From positions 23,746,001 through 23,810,000 of the forward strand of contig NC_083562.1 in assembly GCF_019925205.1 (NCBI RefSeq): a DNA stretch of 64,000 nucleotides. The letters are read 5' to 3'. Both the position numbers and the translations under genes were made by a program. The DNA is from Metopolophium dirhodum (lineage: Eukaryota > Arthropoda > Insecta > Hemiptera > Aphididae). This document shows positions 25,074 through 37,987 of the stretch, one piece after another. The notes beneath the pieces were generated by a model. The model did no database searches and was not told the origin of the DNA. It saw only the letters and a list, made by a program, of their open reading frames with translations. Each line of letters begins with the position of its first letter. Position 1 is the first letter of the stretch.

Positions 25074-28000
25074 TTTCTAAAGGAATTGCACAACTCGATT
25101 TTGAACGGTTTATACTTTTTACCGATGAATTTACTTGTCAGACATTAAAAATGCAAACTTTTTATCGAATTTAAATATAATTTAAAACTTGTTTTTCATT
25201 TTTGTTTTTTTTTTGTTAATGAGTTTTAAAATTTGTATACAAAATACATAAACGTCCTTCAAAATAACTTAATTAACTTGTTTTATATCCAATCATTTTT
25301 ATGTTTCAATTTTATTTCAAAATTAATTACGTGAAAACAAGCATGACTTACTTTTTTTTTGCTTAATTAAATGTTCTAAAATTATATTAATTAATGAGTA
25401 GCTAATTATATTTTAGCAATTAAAAATGGTTTTATATAATATAAAATATTTTTACAAACGCATATAATGTTATAGGTCCTATACACTTTTTAATTATTTT
25501 TTTTCCCATGAATGTTGAATTTATAATAGTGACATGCAGTTAATTTAAGACTTATTTTACATTTAATTACTTGACTGATTTTAACTAAAAGCTGCTAGAC
25601 AAATATATAATAATTATAACTAATTTTTAATGAAGTACGTAACGAAATCTCATTATAAATATTTATTAACAAATATAATAGGAAAATCAAGCAAATTAAA
25701 TTATTTCAATTTAATTGCTCACAAATATGAACTTAATGTATATGTATTATTAATGTCCTTGGTTACTAAGATAATTATGGTCTAAACCATGCTCGTGAAC
25801 CTATAATAAGAGATGAGGCAGAATATCGAAATTCCAAACTACAAAACTCATAATGATATTATTGAAAATGCTAAATGTATGATAAAGATATATGTGATTA
25901 GAATTTTTTGAATTAGAATATATAGGTAGGTACACCGATTTCCCTTCAGAGACATTTTATGTTCTACAAACAAACGTTAGGTAGGCTAATATTTTTTTCT
26001 GCTTCATTGTATCTTAATATATTTTTTTGTTTCCTCCATTATCTTATTTTTTTTCGTGCCTATTAAGCAAAATAGTTTTCACCTCACTTGTGGCGAGATA
26101 TGAACGTTGGAACTGTTGAGTGACATAAAGACATTTTGAAAATGTAAAACTATAAAATTTTTTTTCAAATTTGTCAAATTTAATAAAGTAATATTAAATT
26201 GAAAAATACATCTTATTGCAGTAGAGATATTATAGAAGTATACAATACCTCACTTTCCTTCAGTAATCCACCACTGCTGTACATCATTTATATAAAATCT
26301 TACGCTCTCCGACTATAGTTGTTAAACTCCGATACATTATTAACATGTCAATAAGTCTGTAGCCAGTAAAAAATTATTTGTGGTATATATTGCATCAATA
26401 TTTTTTATTTGTATTTTTCAAAATATACCAATTTGACGGGATATGAATGTTTCAACTCAGGAGAGGTACAACCTCACATATTATATTTAAAAAACTTATT
26501 TACAAACAATTTCCGCCACTAAATAAAAATTGAATGTACAGCGTACAAACAAAACTACGCGTGTTTAATTAAAATGTATGTACTATTAGTTATTTGTAAA
26601 TAGCTCTTTGACGGAATTTCGTGTATTTTGTTGACTTAAGAATGAATGGTATTCGTATTTAGCTTGTATTTGCATAAACATATTATCACTTTTAACTTTT
26701 AAGATTCATATTTATTTAATGTACAAACAATGCAAAAAAGGTGAATCTGTTGAATTTTCTATCAAAAGGTCTTTTGATAAGGCGGTTCCCAGAATTTAAT
26801 CGAATGCTAATAATAATAATAACAACTACACTATATTACTAAATTATAATATTAACTGCTTAATATACACATATAGGTAAGGCACTTGAGGTATTATATT
26901 ATAATAGAGACAATAATTATCGGCCACAATATAATTTAAAATCGAAAATTTTATTTCTATAGTCAGTGCAGCATATTATAAACTAATAGCATACCTAAAC
27001 CTATAGTTTATAATTTATAATATATTTGTTGGTATATATTATATTATTATTCGCATTTATATAAGTATAGTATATATTAATTGTATAATGTATGACACAT
27101 GTACATTATACTATATTGTACGCGTTCTAATATATAACTGTCAATGACAAAAGTTGACATGCAGTTACCGACATTCCAAGATCACTGCAGGTATGATTTA
27201 ATTTTAGATAAAAAGAGAAACTTACATCATCTGTGCTGTAATGAGCATGTATTAGGTCATTAGATGTCTCATAAAAATAACTAAAAATATATCTATTAGT
27301 CAAAATTAAAAAAAAAACCGTATATAACATAGGTATAACGTATAATAATATTTCGGGCTATAATAAGTTATAATAACGTGCTAATGTCCGTTTATCGACA
27401 TAGTTACCTATACGTAATTATATATTGTTGATAACGCGCACTCGACACTCGTCGATGGTTTTATGTGAGAAACCAGGATTACCCGATTACTTGGATCTGA
27501 ATCAACTTGAGTTTTTATGATTATGTTTTTGTGGCACCTTCAGTGAACTAATTATTACTTCAAGATACACGTGCTGGTCGAAAATGTTGATGGAGACGTG
27601 TATAATATCATCTTGTCTTTTGCCACTGGATGTATTTTTGACTTTGGTAGATGTTTTCTCAACGACTTCATATTAATTGAGCAGTCTTGTCCCTAATGTT
27701 CATCGTATTCATACTTTATGCATGTTTTTATAATGAGTTATGAATGATTATGGTAGAGGATAGTCCAATGATTAGGTATTCTCCAAAGTATACCTATATA
27801 TATAATAGACGTTTATATGGATGTCATATCGTTATGTAGGTATATAAATAGAAGGTAGCCACAAAAGAAAACTTTCCACGTTCGTTTTGGAATCGAAACA
27901 CACCCGAATCGTTTAATATACAAGCATATATAGTTTGTGATCTATGAAAAAAACAACGTATCTGTTACTGACAATATTAGCCAAACATTATACTATAATA

Positions 28001-28547
28001 GTAATTTTGCATCCTAAATATTAACTTGTACATTTTTTGTGTGGATAATTTAGAATATTATACAGCTATAGAATTAAATAGGTCCTGAAGAGGAGTGAAA
28101 ATTGCAGTCGACGGAGTTTCAAGGAGAAAAATATAGGCAAATCGATATGATGGTATTTTGATGACTCGCGTGTGTGTAACAAATAAATAAGCATTACTCT
28201 GTGTTAGTCTAATCTGGAAATGTTATCGTCCGTATAAATGATCGATGAATAGTTTATGGTTTATATTAACCGACGATGTACTTCCGTACGCGCAGAAACA
28301 TGTTAATACAAAAATTACTACTTTATAAAACTGTAACAGCTAAACTTCGGTATTGGGTTGAATCTTGGGTGGATATTGATTTTGAAAGAAGATTGGTTCA
28401 TTAACAAGTTTATTAAATATATAGGAAACGATTTTTAATATTCCAAAAACCTTTTAAGTTATAACTTATAATACAATATAGGTACCCAGTCAATAATTTA
28501 AATATACCATATTTTTGTTCAATGATATTTCAGTTGGAAAAACTCAC
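25074..28547. other. AT-rich non-coding DNA with a diverged direct repeat
   Basis: Segments at 26091-26135 and 26434-26478 share GAGATATGAACGTT against GGGATATGAATGTT, then a matching AACT-containing stretch. This suggests two copies of an old repeat about 340 bases apart. The rest shows no gene-like signal; short open frames such as 27127-27330 (-) are unsupported. Confidence 0.5.
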
Positions 28548-28608
28548 CTGGAGTAAAACACAGTTCGGGGCGGTAATCGGCCGCAGTCGCTAATGTGTGC
28601 TGCGGCAT
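28548..28608 (-). CDS. Candidate first coding exon, unknown protein
   Basis: On the - strand an ATG at 28608-28606 is preceded by an in-frame TAG six codons upstream. It opens 20 codons plus one base that run exactly to a perfect donor (CCAG|GTGAGT, donor beginning at 28547). The peptide starts MPQHTLATAADYRP and ends ELCFTP. The segment is GC- and CpG-rich within an AT-rich region, and the GC-rich part extends upstream to about 28690, which would be 5' untranslated sequence. The + strand offers a competing weak reading (acceptor TATTTCAG at about 28533, ending in a stop). The perfect donor and start favour the - strand. The next exon would lie at lower coordinates and was not identified. No family recognised. 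Confidence 0.4.
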
Positions 28609-28690
28609 CGTCCGGCGTTGCTGCTACTATGATAGCTCCCAGATAGGTGACCACTCAGATTTTTAGCGACGAATCCTCGCCCTACATACA
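28609..28690 (-). promoter_or_regulatory. Possible 5' UTR or promoter of the minus-strand exon
   Basis: GC-richer than the flanks and directly upstream of the minus-strand ATG at 28608. It is bounded on its far side by an 18-base C-run (28714-28731 on +). An acceptor-like TTTGTATGTAG on the minus strand near 28680 would instead make this the start of an internal exon. Confidence 0.2.
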
Positions 28691-28713
28691 AACGTGTTGC
28701 TCAAAACCAACCT

Positions 28714-28731
28714 CCCCCCCCCCCCCCCCCC
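28714..28731. repeat. Poly-C/poly-G tract
   Basis: Eighteen consecutive C on the + strand. It is one of at least six such long tracts in the window. Confidence 0.9.
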
Positions 28732-30439
28732 AAATACTAATATCAATAGTTGTTGCCGATGCTTCAAAAACTAATTTAAAAATAAATATAACATTTCACT
28801 TGTAGTATCAATCAAAATTTGTTTTAAAAATTAAAATCCATCTAACCAAAGTCCTACTTATATTATACTATTTTGTCATGATAATAGATTTAAATACCTC
28901 CTTCAACGCTATTAATTATTGTTATGGGTTAGACTGGTTGGAGATAAAAAAACGGAATGTTATCATACAATTTAAATACTTTTTCCCACTTTCAAGTGAT
29001 ATAACAACATGATTACGCTATTCATTTTACCGATTTATAGATACTAATACCCTTGTTGCGGTATTATGATGTTTTAATTTTAGTGTTATCAGTTGTATTA
29101 ATATTACTAATGCATTGCACATATTTAATTGAGTGATAATTTCAAAATAAAGATTTCAAGTGTTATTTTGTGTTTAAAAAAAACTTTATGATTTTAATAA
29201 TAGGTTTCTTTAGTTAGACAAACAAGTGTATAAATTTTAATCCCGTGTACATTGTTTGAATTTGATAAAATATTGTAAATAACAATAATTTTTATATCAA
29301 TTTTATTATTGTTAGTAATTATATTAATTTGTTACGATATAAGTTACATTATCATTTCTGTATTCATCATCTGTATATTCATTGATATTGTTCAAAATAT
29401 AATTTAATTTTTAACTATTTGTACTACGGAAATTGGTTCCTATTCACGCTATTCTGTACAATAAGTACTGAATCAATGCGATTTTTAGAAAATAAAACAA
29501 TTAAACCTTTCGAATTAAGAAATTACTTCCAATAATAAATAACAATATTATATAATTAAATAGACAATCTTTGGAAATAGATTATCATCTTTGTGCAGAA
29601 TCATTTTTTGTATGCAATTTACCGTTTAGTATAGTAATATTTTATATTTAACTCATCCTTTGCAGTAGGATACATTTACAAAGTGATACACTCATACTAC
29701 TTAATAAAGAGTTATATACACATTCGAAACCTATACTATGCAGCAGAAGCGAGTTCTAGTTTATTTTTGTATGTTTATTGGTGATAAAAACATATTAGTC
29801 AGACAATGTTCTTCCCAGTGTTATTATATTTTTATGGCGACATGACTATGGATATGAATTTATTGACATGTCTATGGACATTTTATCAATTTATACCGAA
29901 CGAAACATGAAGTTGTCGATGTTATTATCTGTCCATTAAAACGTGCAAGATGCATCTTTAAAATCAATAATAATATACTTATTGTTATTTGATTACCTAT
30001 ATTATAATAATATGTTCGATGTACACATTATACACTTGTCACGTATACGAAGACTATAATCGTTTGACAATATTGCACTCCCCGGCAAGTTGTTCAATGA
30101 ACAGTCTATTTAATATTTCCTTTTTCTATTGTTTTTGTTTATCCAAATGTGATCTATCATTGTGTTTTAATAATAAAAACTCAGTGGCCACCAAATAACG
30201 ACTATATAAGACCTATAGGTACTCGTTTGTTATACGGTTATGAACTCGTTGTATAGGGTTATTGTTAAATTAAAATATTGTAGAATTATAGGAGTTGCAA
30301 TTTGTAGATTTTAAACAGATAGCAAGGAATTTATTGATTTTAAATAGAAACCGTTTTATTTATACATTTTATGAGATAGAACGTGCTTTAAAAGCTCCTG
30401 TAAGTAACAAGCTCTCTTTTAAGATTAAAAATATTGAAT
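28732..30439. other. AT-rich non-coding DNA
   Basis: No supported gene. The second copy of the 17-base dispersed motif lies at 29741-29757. Confidence 0.55.
29741..29757 (+). repeat. Dispersed 17-base motif, copy 2
   Basis: CAGCAGAAGCGAGTTCT, identical to 10660-10676 and followed by a similar TTTATTTTTGTATG stretch. The two copies are in the same orientation. Confidence 0.6.
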
Positions 30440-30666
30440 TTTCTTCTTCTTCTTTTTTTGTCTTGACCATTTAATACCATACCACTAACCACATTGCCAT
30501 CTACTTCTATCATCCGCTATTTCCTGCCAATAAGTATTTGGTTCTCCTACCTCTGTATCCCTTTTTACACAGTCCTACCACCTTAACCTTGGTCTTCCAA
30601 GAGGTTTCCTTCCTACTGGGTTTTCCTCAATTGCATTTCTTATCATCGAACCACGCTTCCACCAGG
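30440..30666 (-). pseudogene. 3'-terminal fragment of a non-LTR retrotransposon (LINE)
   Basis: On the - strand the translation contains GRKPLGRPRLRW, then a stop, then CVKRD, and further on WQEIADDRSRWQ. The GRP-x-RW and WxxxAxDRxRW pattern is known from the carboxy end of reverse-transcriptase polyproteins of non-LTR elements. A TAG at + positions 30575-30577 interrupts the frame at the residue after RW. Downstream on the minus strand the sequence runs into an A-rich/(GAA)n tail at about 30440-30460, as expected for the 3' end of a 5'-truncated insertion. It is non-functional. Its clade was not determined. Confidence 0.75.
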
Positions 30667-32589
30667 CAATTGAATTTATAGTTGGTAATTTTCGAGGTGT
30701 GTAATATAGCAAGACACCAAAAACATTATTTTTGTTGAAAATGCAATCGTTTATTTTTCAGTAAAATTGTTCACGCATAACGTAAACCGTAAACCACAAC
30801 AATAGCACTGATATATGTCGGCAAAACAAATTACGCAAAAATAAATTTAATTAAAACCATGGAAACTTTGTAAAGCCATTCATGGTGTATGAAGTTCAGA
30901 TGATTTAAATAACATAAAATGTACCTAGGTATACAAAGTACTTATAATAGCATTTAAAGAAAAATACAATGAATACGGTCACTGATTGTTATTAAATAAC
31001 TATCGTGATGCCTGAATGTCGTTTTAGTTTACAAACAGATTATTTATGAGTCACTCCAATGTGTCGGTATTCGTGAGTCATTCGGAAGCATTTTGAATCG
31101 GCAACGGCCATAACGAGATAACAATAAAGTTTTGAGCTAAAACTAACAATGAAGATTTAATCCTAATCCTCATGAAAACTTCCAAGTTATGTAAAAAGTA
31201 ATATTTTCATTGGAAAACGCTATCGACGCCTCGACCTGTTATAATAATGGTGTTTGTACCCGTATAAAATATAGTTGTAAATCAATAGAACAAATAATTT
31301 AATTCTTGATTTATACCTACGTACTTACTTAGATATAAAAATATAAATGTTAATAAGAATTTTACATTTGCATGATATTGTTTCATTTTTAATCAGACAT
31401 AAGACAAAATAGTAAATGCAATCCCTAGTAGTTGTTTAATAATTGTAAAAATATATAAAAGTCGTAAGATTTTATCAAACGGTTTGCTCATATTTTAATA
31501 AAATAAAAGATTAATTAATTTAAATATGACATTTTTGTTTAAATTCTCACATTTTAATATTTTTACTATAGTATAATGTGTACAGTAGAGTTTCGTTGTA
31601 TTTTACTTAATCGATAACGTAACTGCAATACTTTTCATCCTGTTTATTACTATAGGTACGTAGTACGTACGTATAAGACCCTAACCGGCTATATAACATA
31701 TATTATATATATGTATATCACACTGTGTCCTTGGTTTTATTTACCAGTGTTGTGGTGACTTGTGAGTCAGTATCCTTTTATGTAGGTAATAAGTTATAAA
31801 TTATTAGTATAGTTCACCGAGATTTCAACTAAATTATCGCAGCAGTGGTTGTTTTATCGTTGTGCAAATGTGCAACATAATATCAACACAATTATGCAAA
31901 CAAGTACCTAATACCTATTAATGTTATTCAATAATACAATTATTTAAAACGACTTTATTGAAACGAAGTTTTTTATGGCACGATGCGGGGCTAGCCGGGA
32001 AAAAACGTTCCTGACGAAATACTATAATTTATAATAATATATTAAACAGTTATTTTAGCCAAAACGTCCAATTTTTATTCCACCATACGCTGATTGATTT
32101 AGTAATACGACAATACTTTTTAAAACTGATTTGAGTTCGTTATTATGTCTACTTGAGATTGGTCAGTCCACTTTTCCCAATTCCACCCCCCCCCCCCCCA
32201 ACATCTATAAATTTAGCTTAAATTTTTTTGATATCATTGATTATTCTGGATTTATTCAGAATTTAAATCAGAAATCTTAAAATGTGAACTGATCGATCTC
32301 AAATAGACATTCTAACGAATTCAGATCAGTATTCTGAAATATTATCGCATAATTAGATCGATCGGTGTAGGATGGAACGAAAAAAAAGCGGGAGCGGTAA
32401 GTTGTAGTGACGGTCCGCGATACATTGATAAAAATATCTTGCGTATATTGATAATATAATTATTGATAATACATCTCTACACTACGTATATTATGCATTT
32501 ATAATTACTATAATTAATAAAATTTATATGTAATAAGTATATAATATAATATATAAGTATCGAATTGTCCGTAGGTAATATAATTTTTT
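30667..32589. other. AT-rich non-coding DNA
   Basis: No supported gene. A 13-base C tract lies at 32186-32198 after a small CCCAATTCCA stretch, possibly a repeat end. A slightly GC-richer patch at 32380-32430 lacks an open frame. Confidence 0.5.
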
Positions 32590-32759
32590 TCACGCCTGCA
32601 CCGAAAGTTTGGTTTTTGACCGCGGTTGAAGCGTTGGAAAGCTCGACCTTTTTCCACCGTAAAGTGGGAATCCCCATTGTGCCGGGCGAAAAAGTGGAAA
32701 TCCTCAAAAGTGCTGGGCGCGTATATATCACGCGTATTCCATGCACAACCAGACACTGA
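32590..32759. other. GC-rich block open on both strands, nature unknown
   Basis: A sharply bounded segment, GC- and CpG-rich, in very AT-rich flanks. It is open on both strands in more than one frame (+ 32565-32759 and 32626-32856; - 32477-32746 and 32514-32795). On the - strand it follows an acceptor-like CACTATTTCAG, with the exon side starting at 32755; no good donor closes it. Peptides in each frame lack a recognised domain. It could be a minus-strand exon, a repeat fragment or a conserved non-coding element. Confidence 0.3.
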
Positions 32760-34910
32760 AATAGTGAAATCTATACCACGGTCCTTACAAAACATAAACT
32801 TTTGGTTACATCTTATATACCTACATATTAATATAATCTCCTTGCATGACGCATAAAAATTTTTATTTCATGAAATTGTTTTCGTAGAATAATCTGATTG
32901 TTGCATGTATCCCTATATTATAGTGATTTACCTTTGCCGTGATTACATTTTTTTGTGCGTCACGTTTGGTATAGACTAGGTAATAGAAAACGGGTATAAC
33001 GCGAGGATTTGAAACAGCGTAATAAGATCTGCACATAATGCATTTATAATTATTATAATTTATAAATTATAACAATTTGGTGACTTTAACATCAATTTTA
33101 ATGATAAGAAATCGGAAACTTTTTAAACTTTTCTTATGGACATATTCAATTTACATATGATAAACAATCCAGCAGAATCTACAACGAGAGATGACACCAC
33201 TATCGATGCAGTATTTTGAAGATATTTGGAAAAAATTACATCACAAACATAAGCATCATATTTCAGTTATCACAGGCCTGTAATTTCGAATATTAAATAT
33301 GATTAATATAATAGTAATAATAATCATTTTCATTTTCATTTATTTTTTACATTTACTTATTGATATTTACTTTTATTTTGAATGGTTCCACTAAAATGTA
33401 TTTGTAATCTATAATATTTGTTGGAAAAGAAACTTCGATTACCGGGTGTCCCATGACAGCACTCACTTTTTTTAATTTAATGACGTTCTTTCCTTTTAAA
33501 GAACGTTATATACTAATAAACAAAACATTAAACTTTATCCTTTATGTGATTACAAAATTGATTACTTTTATAATTTTTATTTTATACGTGTTCAAATATT
33601 TAAGTTGGTTTATAATATTTTAGGTAAGTCCTACGTTCCTCAGTATAAAATAGTTTGTTCATGTATCTATATTATAATAAATTCGTTGAATTTTATTATT
33701 AATACTGTTATTATTACTTATAAGTTTATTATCCATCATTTATTTTATTTTGAAACATGAATTTTATAGTTGGTATTGATTTAATATTTACTACCTGCCT
33801 AATAAAATTGTTTTAATACATTTTTCTGACTTAAATCTGATACATAACTACATGTACCTAGTATATATTTATAAATAATATATGCTTATACTGAGTATAT
33901 ATATATACGTAACTTTAAATTTGTATTCATTATAGGTAATACTTAATACTATTATTACTTCAGCCTAGTTCAGAGTTTGAATTAACTAGGTGTTCTGTAA
34001 TTTCTAGCTACTTGTTCATGACAAAAAATTAGAGAGTTATTAGTTATTACTGTTTATATCTAAATTATTATGATAATACCTTTGAACTTTATATAATAAT
34101 ATTGAATTACTGACATTAGCCATTCATTTATTTTAAACGCAATCGGCTTATACTGATTGCGTCGTAATTGATATAAAAAGGTCATTTTAGAAGCAGCTCG
34201 TATGATGCCATAATTTAATAACAGTACAATAATTATCATAATACAACTTTGCTTGTATATAACATAACATGATTATGTAACGAACAACAATAACAACATT
34301 ACTAAGTGGGAATTATTTATAGAGACGTATTATTAATGAAAAATGTAATGCTTTCTTCATTTTTATAGGATATTAATCATACATAAAATGTATTTAAATT
34401 ATATTAATAACCTAAAACGATGATTGTATAATTCTACTAGTTTACAATTTTTAAATCGTCTGAATAACTTGTATAAAAATTAAACGAATGCATTTACAGT
34501 CATTACTCATTAAGAATAAAATATATGTATTACAATGACAAGACTGTGCAGTTTGATTATTAGGACTATAATAGTATACCATATACTAGGTATGTGATGT
34601 GCTAAATGGCGCGATTCCCGTTATCGAGATCATGTTTCAGTGGCAGGTTGGACAAGCCGGGATATACCAGGAAGATTTCCTATACACGGACCGATAATCT
34701 GTGTGGAAATCTGGTGTAAAATATAATATATTTTATTACATATTACTTGTTTTGAATAATATAATACGACTTTGTTATTTTTGCATACTATTTCATTTGA
34801 ATGTAAAAACCGATTGTGATTTAAAACCTGAGCGAACACACTTGGTGTGGCGGGGTAGGGTCGTAAGAGTCCTATTTTTATTGTGTTATTATTATTTGTT
34901 TCGGAGGTAA
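32760..34910. other. AT-rich non-coding DNA
   Basis: No supported gene. A short GC-richer patch at 34610-34710 follows ATGTTTCAG (acceptor-like). Its + frame reads WQVGQAGIYQEDF and soon stops, and there is no other support for an exon. An inverted CGCAATC/GATTGCG pair lies at 34138-34161. Confidence 0.5.
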
Positions 34911-36097
34911 ATACTGTCTGTAGGCGACGGGTGTATTGACCTCGTCCGACGTCGGGCGGTGACTACGGAAGTCGTCTCGTTTTGCGGATAAATATACGTT
35001 CTATTCTTAACGCCCAATGGCCAGTGGATTTATTTCCGTTTTTCATAATATGCAACAATAATTTTATTGTATTCACACATCGAAATACGTTTGCCGGCAG
35101 TGGGCATTAGCCACTAAGGTACTACGTATTAGTAACAATTTTTTACGCATTTATGTATAGCACCCGAACTCACGTGCGCCGCCAACAAATCCGCGGTTGT
35201 CAGCGTCGTCCGCCCGTCCAACAGGACACCGCAGGTTTGCCAACGCGACCGTGCGATGGTGGTTGTTTTTCCAACGTCCGAACACCGAATAAATTCGTTG
35301 ATGATAATCAATGCGTGCAGTGTAGTTGGTATAAAACGGGTAGGTATAGGTGGTAGGTATACGAGTCGGTGGTGAACGCGATTTTTCAACCCATAGGCCA
35401 TAGGGCGTCGACCGGTGGCGGTGAGTGGCGGCGGCCGGGTGGTGCGTGGAATGGTGTTTTGGCGAACTCGGGTGGTCTGCGTGGCGTGCGTCTAGACAGA
35501 CGGGACCGCCGCCGGGAGTCTGGCACACACCCCTCTCTGCACATTCGACGCAGGCTCAGCCACAATGCCCCTCGCGCGCGCACCCCCCTCCCGGCGGGGG
35601 CCGATGCCTCCATCACCGCCGCCGCCGCCACCGCCGCCGCGTTCTCCGGTATCGACGAAATATTTCCGGTCGCACGGCAAGAGAGAAGAGCGTGCGTGTG
35701 CGTCGCGCCGGCCCGGCCCGCACACGCACACAGACACGCGGGTTCTCGCGCGTTCATCGTCCAGACAGACGGTCGGTCGGGTTTCGCAACCATATACACA
35801 AAATCCGTTTGCGCGCGCGCGCGTGTATACACATTCCGACGGAAAATAATAATAAAAAGGGACCGATTGCGTATATATTGTATATATTTAGGATATATTA
35901 TATATAGTGCCCGTCTGCGGCACGCCTTTCGTCTACCCCCACCTCCCCACTACAACACCAACCCCAAACCACCGCCAACCTCCCTCGACCACTTCACCAC
36001 TTCACCCGTCTGCGTTTTTTTTTTTAAACTCATTGTGTACGTGGTGCATTGCCGTTTCATACCTACATAGGTATATTATATAATATTTAATATATCC

Positions 36098-36100
<3 letters not shown>
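34911..36100. promoter_or_regulatory. Strongest CpG-rich promoter-like island
   Basis: From about 35150 to 35830 the sequence is the most GC- and CpG-rich in the window, with CG dinucleotides throughout. All six frames are therefore open for long stretches (up to 233 codons on +, 148 on -), with Arg/Pro/Ala-rich translations typical of spurious frames. A CCAAT-type GCCCAATGGCC lies upstream at 35010-35020. A strong + strand donor (GTGGCG|GTGAGT, donor at 35419) could end a 5' exon. A TATATATAG box follows at about 35900. It resembles a promoter plus untranslated first exon. Whether transcription runs +, - or both is not determined. Confidence 0.45.
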
Positions 36101-36128
<28 letters not shown>

Positions 36129-36133
36129 AGTGT
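36101..36133. repeat. (TG)n microsatellite
   Basis: About 14 TG units with one interruption, at the edge of the CpG-rich island. Confidence 0.9.
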
Positions 36134-37987
36134 GTCGATGTCACTCGTTTTCCGCAGACGGTTTTCTTCTCAGTGGCTCATCGTCGATCGTCCGTTGTAT
36201 CTTGACGAGTCCGTCGTGAGTATGTGTACACCGCTACCGCCGGCAAACTACTCGAAAGGGTTATACAATTATGTCATATCCACGTATATATTATTATATA
36301 ATATATATATACACATATTCCGAGTGATTTACCAAACATAATATGATACTCACCCCTATTTTTCTTTTAATATTAAATTGATTTATATTCTAGTTTTTAC
36401 AAAAGGTAATGCTATCACTTGGAAGCTTCTTCCCTCACGTTTTTCATGTAAATAACTTGTATCACATATTATTATTGTGCCCTAGGTGCCAGGACAAAGA
36501 TTGTGTATTTATTTTTTTGAAATTGTTCAAGTATATCTTAGGACCATATTAAAATACCTAAACTATTAATTATATAATATTTATGGAGTATCGTATGGTG
36601 GGGACCATAAGCGCAAATCACTCAAAAATATTAGGGGGGCTTAAGCACCAACAAATTTTAGAGGCAATAAACCATGAGAGGCATTGCTCATATTTTATTG
36701 ACTCTCCTCCTAAACCATTACATTTGATATCTCTATATTAATAAAATAAATCAATATTATGTATTCAGGATCTGTAATAAAATGTATTCTTTATAGCTTA
36801 TTGTAAAATATAACTTTCTTAACTTAAAGTTTGAATTAGGTACGAACTCAATTTTTCATATTTTATGACCTTTTTTGATATTATACCATTTTATTTATCA
36901 ATTCTCGTTAGTTAAAAGTGTTTGCTTAAGTACATTTTATGAATTTTTTTCATTATTATCTTATAAATGTATGTAAATTAATACAAATAATTAAAAATAT
37001 AATTTTTTTCTTTAATACAACTTCATTTTTGAATGCTTTTTTTGGGATTTATAACAAATTTTAAATTGTGTTTTTTTAAGGTTTTTACATTACATTCATA
37101 ACCCTGATAGAAGCATTTTATGCAAAACAAAATATTTTTATTTATCAATACCTAAGTACTTAGTATAATTTAAATACTAGAAATATGACTACAATGGACA
37201 CTTGTTTTTAGCATATTTAGTTGTGTAGACGTACATAACAATAATTTCATTGTTTAGGACTATACTTCGGTACCCATATCTCTTTCGATGTGGATAATTA
37301 ATAATTATACGATATTCTATCTTAACCCATGATAATGGTAGGTGTCAAAGATTTTTAATTATTTTTAAAGATAATCAAGGGATTTGGAGTGCATAACATT
37401 TAAGGACATAATTAGGGAGCTAATTACTAATTATTAATTAATATTGGTACAGTAACTTTTTATGATTTGTAAACTTATAAGTGTATACCTACTTGGATGA
37501 AATTATTAGATAATTTATTTTTAAATTAATATTAGGAAAATCCTATTACCTATATATTATATTTTAAATTTCGGTAAAAACCATTTTTAATGACTATTAT
37601 CCTGTGTATTTAATAGTACGTTAATAACTCAGAAACTACTCTTTGGAGACTAAATTGAGATGTATCAATATTCCAAAAAATAATCTATCAAGTAGATATG
37701 TAGTAAAATAGCAAGATTGGTAAAGATGTAGATTCTCATTTGAAAAAATAAAGCTTGATCGTCACAGAATACTCCTTAAATGGTATAAAAAAGTGTCGCT
37801 GGCATATTTTCGTACACACTATGTATATACAAGCATATAATAATAATAATAATACGTGCCTGCCTGATGCCGTAATATATTCTCATTTAAGCAATAAGTA
37901 CCTATAGGTAGTATAATACTACTCCTGCAGCAGTATGAATTATAATAGCTGGTTTATTTGGTTAGCAATATTTTCTGACAATACAGA
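36134..37987. other. AT-rich non-coding DNA
   Basis: No gene. A fragment at 36597-36680 (GGTGGGGACCAT, then TAGGGGGGCTTAAGC) resembles the G-tract repeats seen elsewhere. An (AAT)n run is at 37838-37852. Confidence 0.55.

Noticed and set aside
34621..34700. Acceptor-like TTTCAG followed by WQVGQAGIY, briefly suggesting a tubulin-like start
   Set aside because: The similarity is limited to a few residues and the frame stops after 18 codons.
35369..36070. 233-codon open frame on + and long frames on both strands
   Set aside because: All frames are open because the region is GC-rich; the Pro/Arg/Ala-rich translations of both strands are mutually shadowing.
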